DNA of 64,000 nt from Albula goreensis (lineage: Eukaryota; Chordata; Actinopteri; Albuliformes; Albulidae). The notes beneath the pieces are model-generated. The model saw nothing but the letters and a program-made list of their open reading frames with translations, did not search any database and was not told the DNA's origin. Both the position numbers and the translations under genes were made by a program. Each line of letters opens with the position of its first letter. Within the stretch, counting starts at the first letter, position 1. The stretch covers positions 26,448,646-26,512,645 of the forward strand of contig CM040743.1 in the NCBI GenBank assembly GCA_022829145.1. Direction: 5' to 3'. Below are positions 49,166 through 62,289 of this stretch, in pieces.

Positions 49166-51973
49166 CTGTGGAGAGGAAGATGCAAATACGCAGTGAGGTT
49201 TTCAGCATAACAGTGCCAATCTAATGATGTCAGGCCTGCTTGGCCTCACACAGCCTCAAAAATCTCGCTCAACTCCCTCTGAGCAGAGGGGCTTACACTG
49301 ATGAGCCGGGAGCTGCAGAGGAGAGCGATGACACAGAGGATCTTTGGGACAGGAAACACCCAACAGCTAAATTCTGACTTCAATAACCGGCTCTACTCTG
49401 AGTCAGATCCTGAAACTCTTTGATGGTATTTGACGATAAAAATTGTTATTTGTTAAGTGTCAGTTAGTTAAATTGTGTTCAATCTTGGCAGTGAAATTTA
49501 GAGAGAAATTTAAAGACCTACAAAGGATGAAAATCACCTGTAAACCATATATGTCACACTTTACTGATCAAGAAAAGATAAGTGGACACCTTACTCTTAC
49601 ACCTTACTTTCATATCATGTCACAATTCAAACTTAAATGCTAAAATGTCACTTCTGAATACTTAAATATCCATGCTTACAAGGATGAAGACATAAAATCA
49701 AAATATTTTGGTCTAATTATCCTCTGGTTATTTGCTTGCAAACCACAAATAACTGGCCTGTACAATAACAGGACTGAACAACAATTATTTATCATGAATT
49801 TATTTTACCTGAAAAATAAAGCTACAACCATAGCTGAACTCCAAAATAATCTTTTTTTGGATCGCACCTCAAATCCAGTCAGGGTATTTTTAGGTTGATG
49901 TCCATCCGGAAAGCCATCTTATCAAATTTATGATACGTACATCACTGTATGTGATCAAATGCCTGGATGTAGGGCTGTCTGAGCAGTAAGTAAACCAGCC
50001 TGAAATGAGCCACTGCTCCCTCTAGGACAGGCTGTCCCTATATAATAGACATGTGGTCAATAATTAATGTAGCTGTCCACAGAGATATACCTCACACACA
50101 CACCTATAATGAGAGGAGAGGAGAGGAGAGGAAAGGGCCTGGCTAATTGGACCGGCTGACCACTTGCCACCTCCCCTTTTCTCAAGGGGTAAGCGCCAAT
50201 TTAATCTGCAGTTGCCATCATGCCTCTTTGCTTTCTGCTGCTAACAAGACAGGAAAGCAAATGGCTAAAAAAAGTTGAAAATCTATGGTTACTTGTTCCT
50301 GTCCATAGCAAACTGCATATTCCCATCCAACACAGATTGATGTATTACTGATTTATTCGACCAAAGGTGATTGTTAGTATGTTTCCTGGTTGTGTAAGAG
50401 TTGTGTGATGTACATATTGTTTACAGGGAGTAAGATTCTGTTTCCCCTTCTGTATCTACATAATAGCACAGAAAGACGTTTTGGCCCACAAGTCTAATTG
50501 TAACACAGGAACTATGTATGTGTTTCATGGTGAAAATACTGTTTTAGAATCTAACAATAATGTCCCTAAAGGACTGTGTTCAAAAGTAGAGTGAAGAAAT
50601 GTGACTCCTCTACCAAAATGTGTCTAAACAATGTGGGATGGAAATTCTCCCAGAATTCCCCGATAAGACTGCCTTAATGCTATTTTAAAAAAGGATTTCT
50701 GATAGAGCTCTCCCTATGTATTTTATGGAGTCTTGCCTTCAAACCAAGTTAAGTCACTTTAAGATTTCCCCAAATCTCATTTGAATTTTTTTTTGCAAGG
50801 CTGTGATATTGAAGGCTGTCATATTTAATCACAAATTATTTGGATATTTTTGCATTAAGTGACTACGGATTCAGTCCCAACAACCGTGTTGACTGTACTT
50901 GAAATCGATACCTAATTCAAGTTTTTTCATTATGAGTAAAATGGTTTCAGCTTTCAGCAATATGTGAGAGAAAAAACAGCTGATGCATCAACAAACATCT
51001 GTTGTCAGATTAAAAATGTTTATTTCCAGGTCTGAATTTTGGAAAAAAGGGCTCATGTTACAGTAAAATGGCTTGAACTAAATGAACAGCACTTTCTCAC
51101 AAGAAGAGCAAACATTCCAGCACACTGTTCACACTTGGAATTCTTCAGTGGTTGTATGGTGGATTGATAATATTATTGCACAAATAGTGGTCTTCTATGA
51201 ATCTGAAAACAACAAAACTATTTGTGTAGGGGTGTGAGTGCAGATCTATTTTAACACTTATCACGGTTTGAGTAAAGTGTATGAGCCACAACACATTTGT
51301 AGGAAAAGTCATACCATAATCAGCAAAATTATTCAACACCTGTTATTCAACAACTCAGCTGATGTAGCAATAATGAGAGGTAGCTAACCAGCTCGCTTAG
51401 AGACTTACATTGCCATAAATGGCAGTTTCTTCACTTATTTGCAACCTCACTAACCTCACTTTTTAAGCTCCATTGTAGCTAGTTACGACTGCAAAAAAAA
51501 AAAAAAAAACTGCCATTACATTTGGCAAGATAGCTTAGGTAGATAACAGCTGATGTTATAATAATGAAAGCCAAGTAACTAGATAGCATACAAATAGAGA
51601 CAGCTAATGTAATACCAGATGTTTCCGTTATTGTGATATTGTAAACTCTAACCACATTTTACTTACAATTATGTGACCATTTCTTTCACAAAACAGATAC
51701 ATATGGATAAAAATGTGAATGGAACATTAACGATTTCTACACAATGAAACTTTCTTTTTGAATACATAAAGCAAAGGCTGCTAATAGTTTTATGAATTTG
51801 TGCATGAATGTGCATTCTTGTAAACCAATAAGTCAACGGAACAAAATTCAGCTACAGCATCTGTTGTTTTGGTTTAAATGAAATGTGGTGATGACAGAGA
51901 GAGGCACTGACCTTCTGATTCAAACAGCCCAGCCCAGGGACCCAATGTAAAGTTTAGAAGTGTAGCCAAACAT
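49166..51973. other. intron sequence, no gene
   Basis: Contains a (GAGAG)n tract at 50111-50136 and an A run of 17-18 bases at 51494-51511. Nothing coding recognised. Confidence 0.4.
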
Positions 51974-52260
51974 AGGCGGTGTCAGGGAGGGGCTTGGGGG
52001 TGCTGTAGCTACCCCTAGGATAGCCATAGCACCCCCCTAGCACCTCAATACATTTCTCTGGTTTATTTATAATGTTTATTTATAATTTTAACTGTCGCGG
52101 ATTTTAATTGTGCGCGCGTGTGTACGTGTAGGGGGTGTGCAGTAGAAAACGGTGGCGACTGGAACATTGATGGGATACCCTAAATTTCAGAGCACCCTCA
52201 CTGAAAAGTTGAGCGACCCTACAGCACCAGCAAAAGAAAATCTCTGGCGCTGCCACTGAA
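51974..52260. mobile_element. MITE-like element with imperfect terminal repeats
   Basis: The left end GGCGGTGTCAGGGAGGGGCT resembles the complement of the right end, GGCAGCGCCAGAGATTTTCT. The next blocks (GGGGGTGCTGTAGC versus GCTGGTGCTGTAGG) also pair. The phrase GCTACCCCTAGGATAGCCAT followed by AGCACCCCC is one I recall from dispersed fish repeats. About 287 bp, non-coding. Confidence 0.6.
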
Positions 52261-54633
52261 GCCAAGCACACAATACATGTGTGCACGTGTGTATGTGCAT
52301 ATGTGTTACTTTTACCCTCTTGTACTCCCTGTTCTGAGACCGACAGGGATTCTAAAAGCTCTGTGAACTCTACAGTTCGGCTCTTTGTAGCAGTGCACTG
52401 TACATCAGAGATTTGAGACTGGCTTGCTGTGATACACCAGGCAGATCCTGTGACAGCATCAGCTCTAACCTCGCTCCAATTGGACTGAGTCCACCTCAGC
52501 CTGTATGGGACAAGTTCCAGAGCACCCGTTTCCACTTGCCCGAAGTGAAAGTGTGATGACCGTAAATGAATAAACTGATTAAAGCAAACACAAAAACATA
52601 TACACAAACATGTGAGCCAAGAGTCAGCATCCACACTTGTACATTTGACAGTTTTGAGATGCAAATTTTTATTTCATTCTATTCTTGATGAAGAAGATCT
52701 TCGATAACCTCTCTACACTGCCATTAGGCAATGGATTTTAATATCAATCATATTGATATTTTTTACACCAGTTTAATGCCTGTGATGATGCAGTAGCATG
52801 CACCTTACACAGCGTTTAGTACCTGCATGTCAGCCCATAGTATTTGAATGGTTTTGTGCATTTGTTCTTTTCTCTTTTTTTCATTACAACAAAAGAGTAA
52901 CCAGGCATTTTATACATTTCAGTCTTCCACAGTTCAGCATACTGCAATAAAATTGAGGTCAATTTTTAATGTGCTTTCGGTTTTGTTTAAACTGGCGTGA
53001 TGCCATGAAGGTGGAAGGAAAAGTGTATGTCTTTTCACATCGTGGTATCAAGGCAGTAACTCGCTTTCGGTTTTTTTTTCTGTATACTTTGTCAATGTGC
53101 GCAATTGTTTTTCAATGCAAATGTGGACTGTTAGGATTCAGCCTGGGTGTGAGTTTGTAATATGTAACTTGCATGTGTATGTCCCATCTTAAAAGGTGTG
53201 TGCATTCATGAAAAAAAAAAAATACAATTGCAAGATATTCATTAATCCACTGGACTCCGCCAGTACACACACCCACACACACACATAGTTGGGAGACAGT
53301 TCAGGCGAGTGGCACAGTATTTGGCAAAACAAAGGGATTTTAGAAAAACAAAGGGATACTGCTGCATTTGACCAGAGCCAAATGGCGCCTCTTGTTAACG
53401 ACTTATATATGACTGTAGCAGCACACCAATGAAAAGTAGATGTGGTACAATACTATAATTTGACGCAGGTGTCTTTTTATTACAGTGATCACTGCACCTG
53501 ACAACCAAACACCTTTAAGAATAAATAATTGTTCAGATCCAAAGGTAGATCCTGCTATATCAATAGCTCACAGATATGATAGGCCTACAGCCAGAAAAAA
53601 AATAGCACAGGATGTATGCTGTAAAAACCTTATAAATGATACATTATGGGCTGGCAACTCAACGGCTCATTTAATGGATGTACACCAATAATGACAATTA
53701 CCACTTGTCTCCCGCCTGTTGGGGCTTTAACCAGAGCAAAACAGTTCGTTTTCTTTCCTGTCAAGATTTATTAACCTGGTCTTCTGTTTCAGCTTTATTG
53801 TCTCCACACAGGCGGTCTTCCCGACATACAAAATTAGCTATCAGGCACATAATGAATTGAACTGATCCCCTCAGCACTGTTGGTGAACTGGGCCGGCATC
53901 CCCTATACAAAACAAGTGTTACTGCATCACATCAGTACTACATGCAGTGAATTACACCTGGAACCTGAATACACAGAAAGTATATGATAAGGTATTGTTT
54001 TATTTAAAAATGGATTTGGAAATGTTTTAGAAAGCAATGTAGTACTATGTTTTAAATGAAAAACCCTGAAGTCTTGAATCTAATCACAAAAGCAAAAAAT
54101 GTATGTTTTAGAAGCAGCGGTATAATATAGGATATTATTGGACAGAATATTAAATTGCAATACAGCTACATGTTTCTTGATCAGTCTTTGATATTTTAAA
54201 ATGCCCCAAATTAATTTTTATGGGTAGGGTAATGGGAATTTATCTAGCCTGCTGTAGCTCAGAAAAAATCAATTAGTTATACATTAAACTCTCCAATTAA
54301 AGCTACTGATTAAATATTTCACATACTAAAACTAATAAATCATCAACCTGATTAAAAATAAACAAATCAACACAAGTTTTAGATTCTTCCATGCTATTTC
54401 AGTGTATTGCTTTCTGGTCATGCTGATTCACAGTCTTCAATAACAATCTGACATTTCTGGGTCAATCAGCAAAGACTGTTATGTGTATTTCACTGCGAGC
54501 AATTTATGATGGACACAAAGTCAGTCATGAACAAAATAATTGTTTACCAGTATACATCTGTAGTATGTTCTAACCTTCACCTTTAAGTGGTATTGTTTGT
54601 TGGGGCAATGTGATGTCCACAACCCAACTTTAC
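52261..54633. other. intron sequence; one unexplained open frame
   Basis: 52300-52560 is open on the minus strand and of balanced composition (see findings). The remainder is AT-rich with A runs near 53212-53222. No gene assigned. Confidence 0.4.
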
Positions 54634-54683
54634 CTGCAATGCAAAAGGGCAATGAATTCATTCATTGCCCTTTTGCATTGCAG
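54634..54683. repeat. perfect 23-bp hairpin with 4-base loop
   Basis: The arm 54634-54656 (starts CTGCAATGCAAAAGGG) is the exact reverse complement of 54661-54683 (ends CCCTTTTGCATTGCAG); the loop is TTCA. No pairing extends beyond the arms. Confidence 0.95.
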
Positions 54684-56285
54684 AATCCGTATAATCCTTA
54701 TCAAAACTGCAATATTCTTGTGCGAAGTGCTTGTGAACCAAATAGAAAGTTGGAGCTACTTTGCCATTCCTGAATATTTAGGATCATTTTAGCCTGTCAC
54801 CAAAGCCTGTCAGCAAGATTAAATTCAGACTATCCCAGTTATTTCTGGTGACTCACTCCACAATATTACATTTTATTGGCTCGGACGAATAATTGAATTG
54901 TTTTCAACAACATCACATTATAATGCACCGGATTGCCACGCGCAATCATATTGCCAAGATTCAAGCACTTACAGTGACATAACGGCATTTGCCAGGAAAG
55001 TGTGAAATATGTCATTTATTTGCTATATTTATCACATAGTTTGGCAAAGAAGATCTTAAGCAGAAGTTCTTAACAGTTATTTTTCTAGATGAGATTTTCT
55101 AGAAGTGTTGGAGAGATTTATTTGTTGTGTTTATTACAGCTCCCTTTATGGATCCGATAAATTTAATTTAAAGAGCTGAGCTGGCAGACTATATTTTGCA
55201 GGCATACAGGAGGTATCCAAGTTTAATTATTCAAAGTTTTATCTACAGTACACAGTGATATTGGTATGGGTTGGTTGTGTGTTTTTTTGTTTGTTTTTAA
55301 ATGTATATGTATGGGTGTGTGTGTGTGTGTTCTTTGAAATGGGCTGGATTTTAAACTGCATACTTGACTGCCATCCTGTGAATTGAGCAAAATGAATAGA
55401 CTGAGCATATTCTGTCACCTTTTTAAACAAGGTTACAAATTACCTTGAATGTTTATTGGAGAAGCTTTGCATGTTTACTGTACAGTAAATGAGGTCAAAC
55501 TTTAGTCATCACATGATATCCTCAGACTTGAAAAAGTGTGTAAACATTGGCAGCACCAGCAAATGAGCTCCCACTTCATGCAAATGTGAACATCTAAAAC
55601 ATTGACTGTGGTTGAAATAAACATAAACGTTCATGGTCAATAGTAATTTCTAATACCACAGTATACAGTATGTACATACTGCTTCAGCAGGGCAAGTTTG
55701 AGAAGTCTCTTATTCATCAATGGGAGATAAGACATAGGTGGAGGAAGAAGTGGAAAACTGCTTAGGTTGAGAGGAGTAACAATGGGGCCAATGGGTTGCG
55801 TTACTAGGAATTAACATGGCAAATCCTTTGTAATCCTGGAATGGCATATGCCTCTGTTTACTGTATTCTTATGGCCCAGCTATCAATGACCCTGTTTTCA
55901 GTTTTCAGCACCACAGGGGATCCTCAATCTGCTCAGGAAGCACCGACTGTCAGGGTAAGTTGAGGAAAAACAAGGGGGAGGGGAAAAATCACTGGAACAA
56001 CGAAACTATCGCATGGGTGTGCAGGGTTCTTCGAGATGGCAGACTGAAAATGACTGGGAGAAAATGATGCAAGGGGCCAAAATGAGATATAATCCTATAT
56101 ATCTTGTAAATAGTGGAAATCAAGTAAAACTGATGAAAATAGGATGCATTTCTGGAATATTCCTTATTGGATTCTTTGTTCCATCTAATTTAAGTCAGCT
56201 TAATTGACCAATTACTTAGGAGTAAGCCCATCATACAGTTATAATGAGGTCATCTATCCATAGCGATGGCATGAATATTGAGGCT

Positions 56286-56337
<52 letters not shown>

Positions 56338-57339
56338 GCATTGCCCCCACCCTTTCAATTATTCAATTGCTTCCTTGTTGTTTGCTCTACTGGGGAGAGC
56401 TGCACTCACTGATTTAAGACCCCTTTTCATTCCGCCAAAAGGACAGCGAACCGTATTATTGGATGCAGCAGTCACAAAAAGATTACTGAGTGAAGGCCGT
56501 TGATTGAAATGGGAGTCTGCTAAAGAAGGTACTGTGCCACTTTCGGAAGCACAGTTAAATGCATCCAACTGACTGTGCTTGGGAGATCAGAAAAGGACAT
56601 CTCTGCTGAGAGAAATGGTGGTGAATCATGGATAGACTTACACCTTATTCAAGGTGGATTGTTGACATGCCTTATCCCCAATCAGAGATACTAAACTTTT
56701 GAGTTCTTCTCAATATGTACAAACTGATTAAATTAAATTGGCCTCCACAATCTTACAGCTGCTTCACAATGCCTCTTTATTGATAATTAATTTGCAGATA
56801 TCAGTATTCAGAGCGGCTGCCAATAGTTTTATGCGTCTTGATTTGTGTTTTATTCTGCAAAACAGGATGTAAAATGATAACTTTCGCAAGATGTCTGGTG
56901 ATAATACATGGGCCAACACCCATTTAGCTAGAACCCTGCCTGCCCCCAGAAAGATATTTTTATTCCAATTTACCCCAAATTTGTGGCTTTATTATTACAA
57001 CTGTCCAGCGAATGTCCTTGAAATCGAACATCCTCAAACAAGACCAAAGAGAAGAAAATAATGAGTAACCACATAAGGAGGTTAGATTAACTACAACAAA
57101 ATGTGGCCTCCAAAACAGAGACGGATGATGCAACTTCACCTAATTAGGTTCACTGAAAGTGCATAAAAACATCAAGTGGAGTATATAAAATTCTCACAAT
57201 CATGAAAACAAAATGTTTTCTCCTCAATATCTTCTGCTGTAAGTGAAAATTGTATTTCAGCCACTTCATTTGCCAATGATTGCTATGGCCTCCTTCATGG
57301 CAATAGGATCTACTGCATGGAAAAAGGTATAATTCAATA
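54684..57339. other. intron sequence with microsatellite
   Basis: Short (TG)n at 55315-55330 and the (GA)n tract listed separately. A minus-strand frame at 56359-56568 looks protein-like but has no good splice context and no recognisable family. Confidence 0.4.
56289..56333 (+). repeat. (GA)22 microsatellite
   Basis: Pure GA run of 45 bases. Confidence 0.97.
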
Positions 57340-58700
57340 ACTCACTTGAAGAACATGGATGTTTGTAAATGCAATATTATTTTTTTTCAGGCGGCAGCCT
57401 CTGCTTCTGCAGCTGATAAACCTAAAGGAGTTATAATACTGATTTGCAGAAATTTACAAATCAATATCGTTGATCTGGGAGGCGATGTAGTGGGCTGGGT
57501 AACTCATGTTAAGTTCTACCGCAGATGGCAAGAAAATAGCTTTTCTCTCAATCTGTGCTCTAACAAGTGACTGTGAGTTTTCCCTTCCCTCTCCACTTAT
57601 CCTCTTTAACTTTCAGAGTGTGAAATTGCCGCTGTGTTCTGAAATGAATGCAGTAATGCCCCATTTGCTTGGCAGGTCAGGATGCCCAGATTCTAACTCT
57701 CAGTCTCCACTCTCATTCTACATCTAAATTCAAACTCTGCATTGCATCCACAGCTTTTATCAGACTCTGGAATTCCTTTAACCCTTCTACAAGAGTAGAT
57801 ACCTTCGATGCCTTTAGAAAGACATTTTAATATCTTTGGATCACTGGACTTGGCAATTCACATTGATGATGTATGGCCAATGTCACTGTCTGATTGTCAT
57901 AGCAATTATTACAAGCTTAGTTTTGCTTCTTAATAGAGTTAGAGTACCACCTTACTGGAGGCAGTTGGATTTCACCTTCAGTTTAAACACATTAAAGGAA
58001 TCCCTAGCTTTAAACCAGTGTTCAAAGGAATATCCTAGGATGCTGCAGCATACAATAAAAGGCTTTACTAGGGATGACTATTGCATACACATCTTCAGAT
58101 CATAAAAAAATCTTAACTGGGAGACTTAGCTTGCTTTCCGAGAACAATCCAGCAAATTATCTTTCTCTGATCAAAAAACTCTGGACATTAATTTAATTAA
58201 AAGAGAATTAAATGTATTACTCTGGACAAGAGCTTCATTTCCAACCAAAACATTTTCAAGCCCTAAAACTATGTAATAATGAGAAGTTTGTTGACATCTC
58301 AGTTATTAAGTCTCCGCAGGAAAGCTTGCTTACTGAACCAGCACAAATTGGTGATACATTTAGAGATTTCTACTCAAAACTATAAAACTCTGAGACTAAC
58401 TGTGATAATAAGGCATATTTATTCTTCCTCAAGTCACTCAAATTACCTTTTTTTAGATGAGGACTGCTGTTTTGGCACCATCTTTATCCATTATTTAAAA
58501 TAGAAGTGACACTTCTGAAAACAAATACGGGAAAATCTGCTGCCATAGACATTATTTCCATATTTTATCTAAACCTAGGTCTGCACATTCTAGATATGAT
58601 TCATTCTGTTAAATGTTCATTTCAGAGAGATGGTAACACTGCCACTATATCCTTGCAACTGAAAAAGAAAATTAACCTTGTTATTTAGAATAAGCAGTTG
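57340..58700 (+). mobile_element. L1-type non-LTR retrotransposon relic (ORF2 part)
   Basis: The plus strand carries, in shifting frames, landmarks of an L1/Tx1 ORF2 protein in the right order. The endonuclease part has DKPKGVIILICRNLQI (57409 on) and DGKKIAFLSICALT (57523 on). The linker has PYWRQLDFTF and KEYPRMLQHTIKGFTRDD (about 57953-58078). The start of the reverse transcriptase has LLKTNTGKSAAIDII (58509 on), equivalent to the TGKSPGxDG block, followed by LHILDMI and TATISLQLKKK. Many stops and frameshifts; the catalytic FADD-box region and the 3' end are missing or unrecognisable after about 58700. Confidence 0.75.
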
Positions 58701-59879
58701 CCTCTACCTGTCTGATACATGAAAAACTATATGGTACAATTTTTCAGTACATTTCAGAAAGGAATTTCCCATGTATCCAAACCTCAACTGTGAAAAAAAC
58801 AGCTTTCCCTTGCCATAATTGCAGCTATATGCTAAAGCATGTTGCTAAAGTACGGACACTCGAACCTCACTCAGTCTGGCTCAAACATGAAACTCCAGTA
58901 TCTTGTCACTAACTTAAAGCATCCATGGTCAACCCTTACATGCTTTAAGACAAAACACTTTGAGCACCGATTAAACAAAGTGCATTATGATTGAGCCCAG
59001 TGATCTCCCTCATCACTGCAACATTGTGGCTTACAGAAAAACAAACTGAATCACCATTATCCTTTGTTTCCCATGTAGTTTCCTACTACATGCCTGTGGA
59101 CTTTCATAGGGTACCACTTTACCATTAAAACCCATTCAAAAAAGTGTATGTCCCAAGACAAAAAAATGAATAGGGGTGCTAGCTTAGTGTCTTAATTTGA
59201 TGTCAACAAGGGCTCAATCTCTAGTAAGCCCTCAATTATAATAAAACATCAGCTGACAATTGCAATCATAATTATGCTTAAGACTGGCAGCTTTCACCAT
59301 AAAACACACAGATGCAGATAAGATGAAGGCAAATACCTAATGATTTTTGTACCTCTGTGCTGCTGTGATTGCTTTGGAATCATTGGACACAAGTGATAAT
59401 AAATATCTATTTACCTTGTTTAAAAGAAAAAATATTTTAATATGATTTTGGGTCCAAAGAGAAGCTGGTCCTCATAAAACTATGTCCCTATGTCTAGTTT
59501 GGGTGGTACTTTGAGTAGTGCTGAGTTTTTTGCAATTAATAAACTGGCTAGCAAATGCAACCAGAAAACCTTAAGACTCAAAACAATGATGTGCAAACAC
59601 ACTTTATAAGGTAAAAAGTTGGTTAACCACACCATGGTACAATAATTAGACATAATTAATGATAACATAAACTATCTTGAGACCAATGAAAAAAATGAAC
59701 CACAATTCTCTAGCTCCAAAATTTCACACTTTCTGTTGGTTAATCCAAGTAAAAAAACGACTCCATTCCATATCTCACACATGTAATTGTCCAATGCAAA
59801 GTAGCTTTTTGAATTTCTGAGGCAAATGAAAACCAAAAGAGAGGACTTTTGGGTTTTTGGTTGCATTTTACCCTGGGCT
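58701..59879. other. intron sequence, no gene
   Basis: May include unrecognisable continuation of the L1 relic at the left. Otherwise plain AT-rich sequence. Confidence 0.35.
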
Positions 59880-60035
59880 GTGCTTGTTTTCCATTTGTGC
59901 TATTTTCCACTGTGTTGTGTTTTTGTCCCCAAAAAGGGTTAATGAAAGGCCTTTGGCCAGTTTTTGTTTAAATATTGCTTAGTTTTCCTTCCACTCACCA
60001 CCTGGCTCAGTGGCCATGCCTGCCACTGCGCCACA
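59880..60035 (+). repeat. LTR-like dispersed repeat (copy 2, partial)
   Basis: Matches the last part of 18482-18909 in the same orientation: AAAGGCCTTTGGCC, TTCCTTCCACTCACCACC, GGCTCAGTGGCCATG, GCCACTGCGCCACA. Its 5' portion is absent. Confidence 0.65.
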
Positions 60036-61979
60036 ATCCATACATCCATTTAGTCATTCACTGGGCTAGAAACAGTTGTTTACTGCAAGAACTATTACTC
60101 ACTAGATATGTCACTGTGCATTTATGCATTGTACTTCATGGAAATACCAAGTAAGTATCCGGCTGTATAAAAGGTTTGTGTGCAAAAATGTAAGCTGTAT
60201 AGGTTGATTGAGAAGGGCATGTACAGACAAGAATTATAGATTCATATAAAATGAAACTGGATAAGTGTTGTTCAGTGAGAGAAATCATTGCCATGACTGC
60301 AGAAAACCTGCTCCATTGCCAGTCAAAAAAATATTGTCTTTAAATTCTTAAAAAAGAGAATTTATACGGGCATATTTTGTAGAGTTTTTCATCTTATTTG
60401 TCAAGAAAGTTAATATTTGTTTCTCAGTATTTCTGTGTAACGCTCAACACTACACCACTTGCTGCATTCCACTCATCAAGAAAACCCAGGATTATGATTT
60501 CTGTGAATGTGTATGCACCTGCTATTATCTAATTATGCTTTGCTGTTATTATTTTTTATTAAGTTCCCCATTAAAGACCTCATTTAATACCACAACAGGT
60601 ATTGAAGAGTTTTTTTTTTTGGCTTGTTTTTTTGCATCATTTTCATTGCATAGCCATTACATGGTTTACATTACTTTGTGTTGTTGTAAGGGCACTGTTC
60701 AAAAGCACCGAAGAAGATCTGTTATGACCCATGCAAAGTGTCTGGTGGGACATTGAGTAGTAACAGCTTTTAAAAGATTTTAATATTTTTTTATGATGCT
60801 TTTTGAAAAGTAAATGTTTATGCCACAACAATTCCGGCTCCTGTTAGATTAAAACAAAATTATCAGTGATCTTTAACAACATCAATTACAATGCTGCCAT
60901 CTTCAGTTTCGGCACTTGTAAATAACACCTCAGAAAGTAATATTAACCATACATTTATAATGTTACAAAAAACTTACAGAAAGTACAAGTAATCACGCAA
61001 TGTATCCACAGAATTTCCGTGCATTCTACGACTCATATCGTCAAGGCCAGCATAATGGTTGCTAGATTTCTACACATTATTCAAAGCAAAAAAAATGTTA
61101 TTTGACTCAATATTACATATTCAAGACATCTTCCCAATCTTTGGGGTAAACTCTTGAAAAACAGTCTTATTTGGTCTGATGTTTTCGTTTCTGAAATATT
61201 GTAATTTAAAATAAATATATCTCATACGATTCAATCCTTCACAGTATTGACCTATACGACTCACATTAATAGTTATTGCTTCTGAAATGACGATACAAAT
61301 GAGAATATAGACTGAGCTGAAAAACATGAAGTGAGTCTTAAACATATGAACGCTTTCACAAACAACGGATAGAATCTCTTCTCCTAGTCCCACTGCATCT
61401 CATTAATAGCGCATAAGAAAGGTAACCCTATACTGGACCAACGCAGCGTACAATGGAGCCATTCCCCTTGCCTTCATTTCCAGCAGTATGTTTATGAAGC
61501 ACTGTAGTACATATATTTCATTATTAAATTGCTGACACACTCATATTCAAGATTTATATGTAACTGCCATCAAGCTGAACCATGTACCTCTGGCGGCGTA
61601 TTAAGTTATTCCGTTTCAGAGAGGGGAAAACAACATAAAACAGCTGGGTTGCTATTTTAAGCACACGACTTACAGTTTTCATAAGCCCACTTGTGACACT
61701 TCCCTAACGCGGCGTATATTGCACCACATATTAATAGCTGTCATATAGTCTGAATGCTACACTAGCATGATGGGTTGAAAACAGAGCACCATAGTGTACC
61801 ATAAAAACAAATGCTCAGCGCTAAGAAAGCGTTGAAACAACTCGTTCAAATTCAATCGGGTCGTACATATCGTCCAAGAGAGCCACATTTACTAACCAAA
61901 ACAATTTACTTTTGGAAATAGCTTAGCACTGCTAGGCAGTCGAACTGCCTGTAAGTATGCATGCATATCTAATATGAAA
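60036..61979. other. intron / promoter-upstream sequence, no gene
   Basis: AT-rich until about 61400, after which CpG content rises towards the island. Short donor-like sequences occur (for example GCCT|GTAAGTAT at 61949, plus) without a recognisable exon. Confidence 0.4.
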
Positions 61980-62222
61980 ACCTGACAACAGCCGACATTT
62001 CGCTGATATCACGTCTCCGATTTTTGGACTGGTCTGTAACTAAGCGAGGCGCCGGTGTCCCGACGTCTGTGTGTTTTTCAGGACTACAAGAGCGCCTTTT
62101 CTTTCGCATTCATGGTTCCCTAAACCGTTGCGCGAAGTTGCACATCTGAGCATCAAAGACAAAACGCCCGGAGAAAGGCATGACAGGCTAGTTCCGCAAT
62201 ACACGGCGACACTATGGTATTT

Positions 62223-62230
62223 ACTTACTT
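62223..62230 (-). other. consensus splice donor, minus strand, inside CpG island
   Basis: Minus-strand sequence TCTAAA|GTAAGT; the last exon base would be 62229. Upstream on that strand is CpG-dense sequence with no recognisable coding frame, which suits a 5' UTR exon. It faces the oxr1 exons at 49.1 and 12.6 kb. Confidence 0.4.
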
Positions 62231-62280
62231 TAGACCAGATGGCAATGTTACGGCATGTCCCGCCTCAGTCTTCAGCATAC

Positions 62281-62289
62281 AAGGTAAGT
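62281..62289 (+). other. consensus splice donor, plus strand, inside CpG island
   Basis: Plus-strand AAG|GTAAGT, a perfect match to the vertebrate donor consensus, with the last exon base at 62283. An acceptor-like TGTGTGTTTTTCAG ends at about 62081, so the stretch 62082-62283 could be an internal exon, or the whole upstream part a first exon of a transcript running right. No protein family is recognisable in any frame. Confidence 0.4.

Noticed and set aside
56359-56568. Protein-like minus-strand frame as a possible further upstream oxr1 exon
   Set aside because: It lacks an ATG start, a stop precedes it closely, and no strong acceptor or donor in a compatible phase was found.
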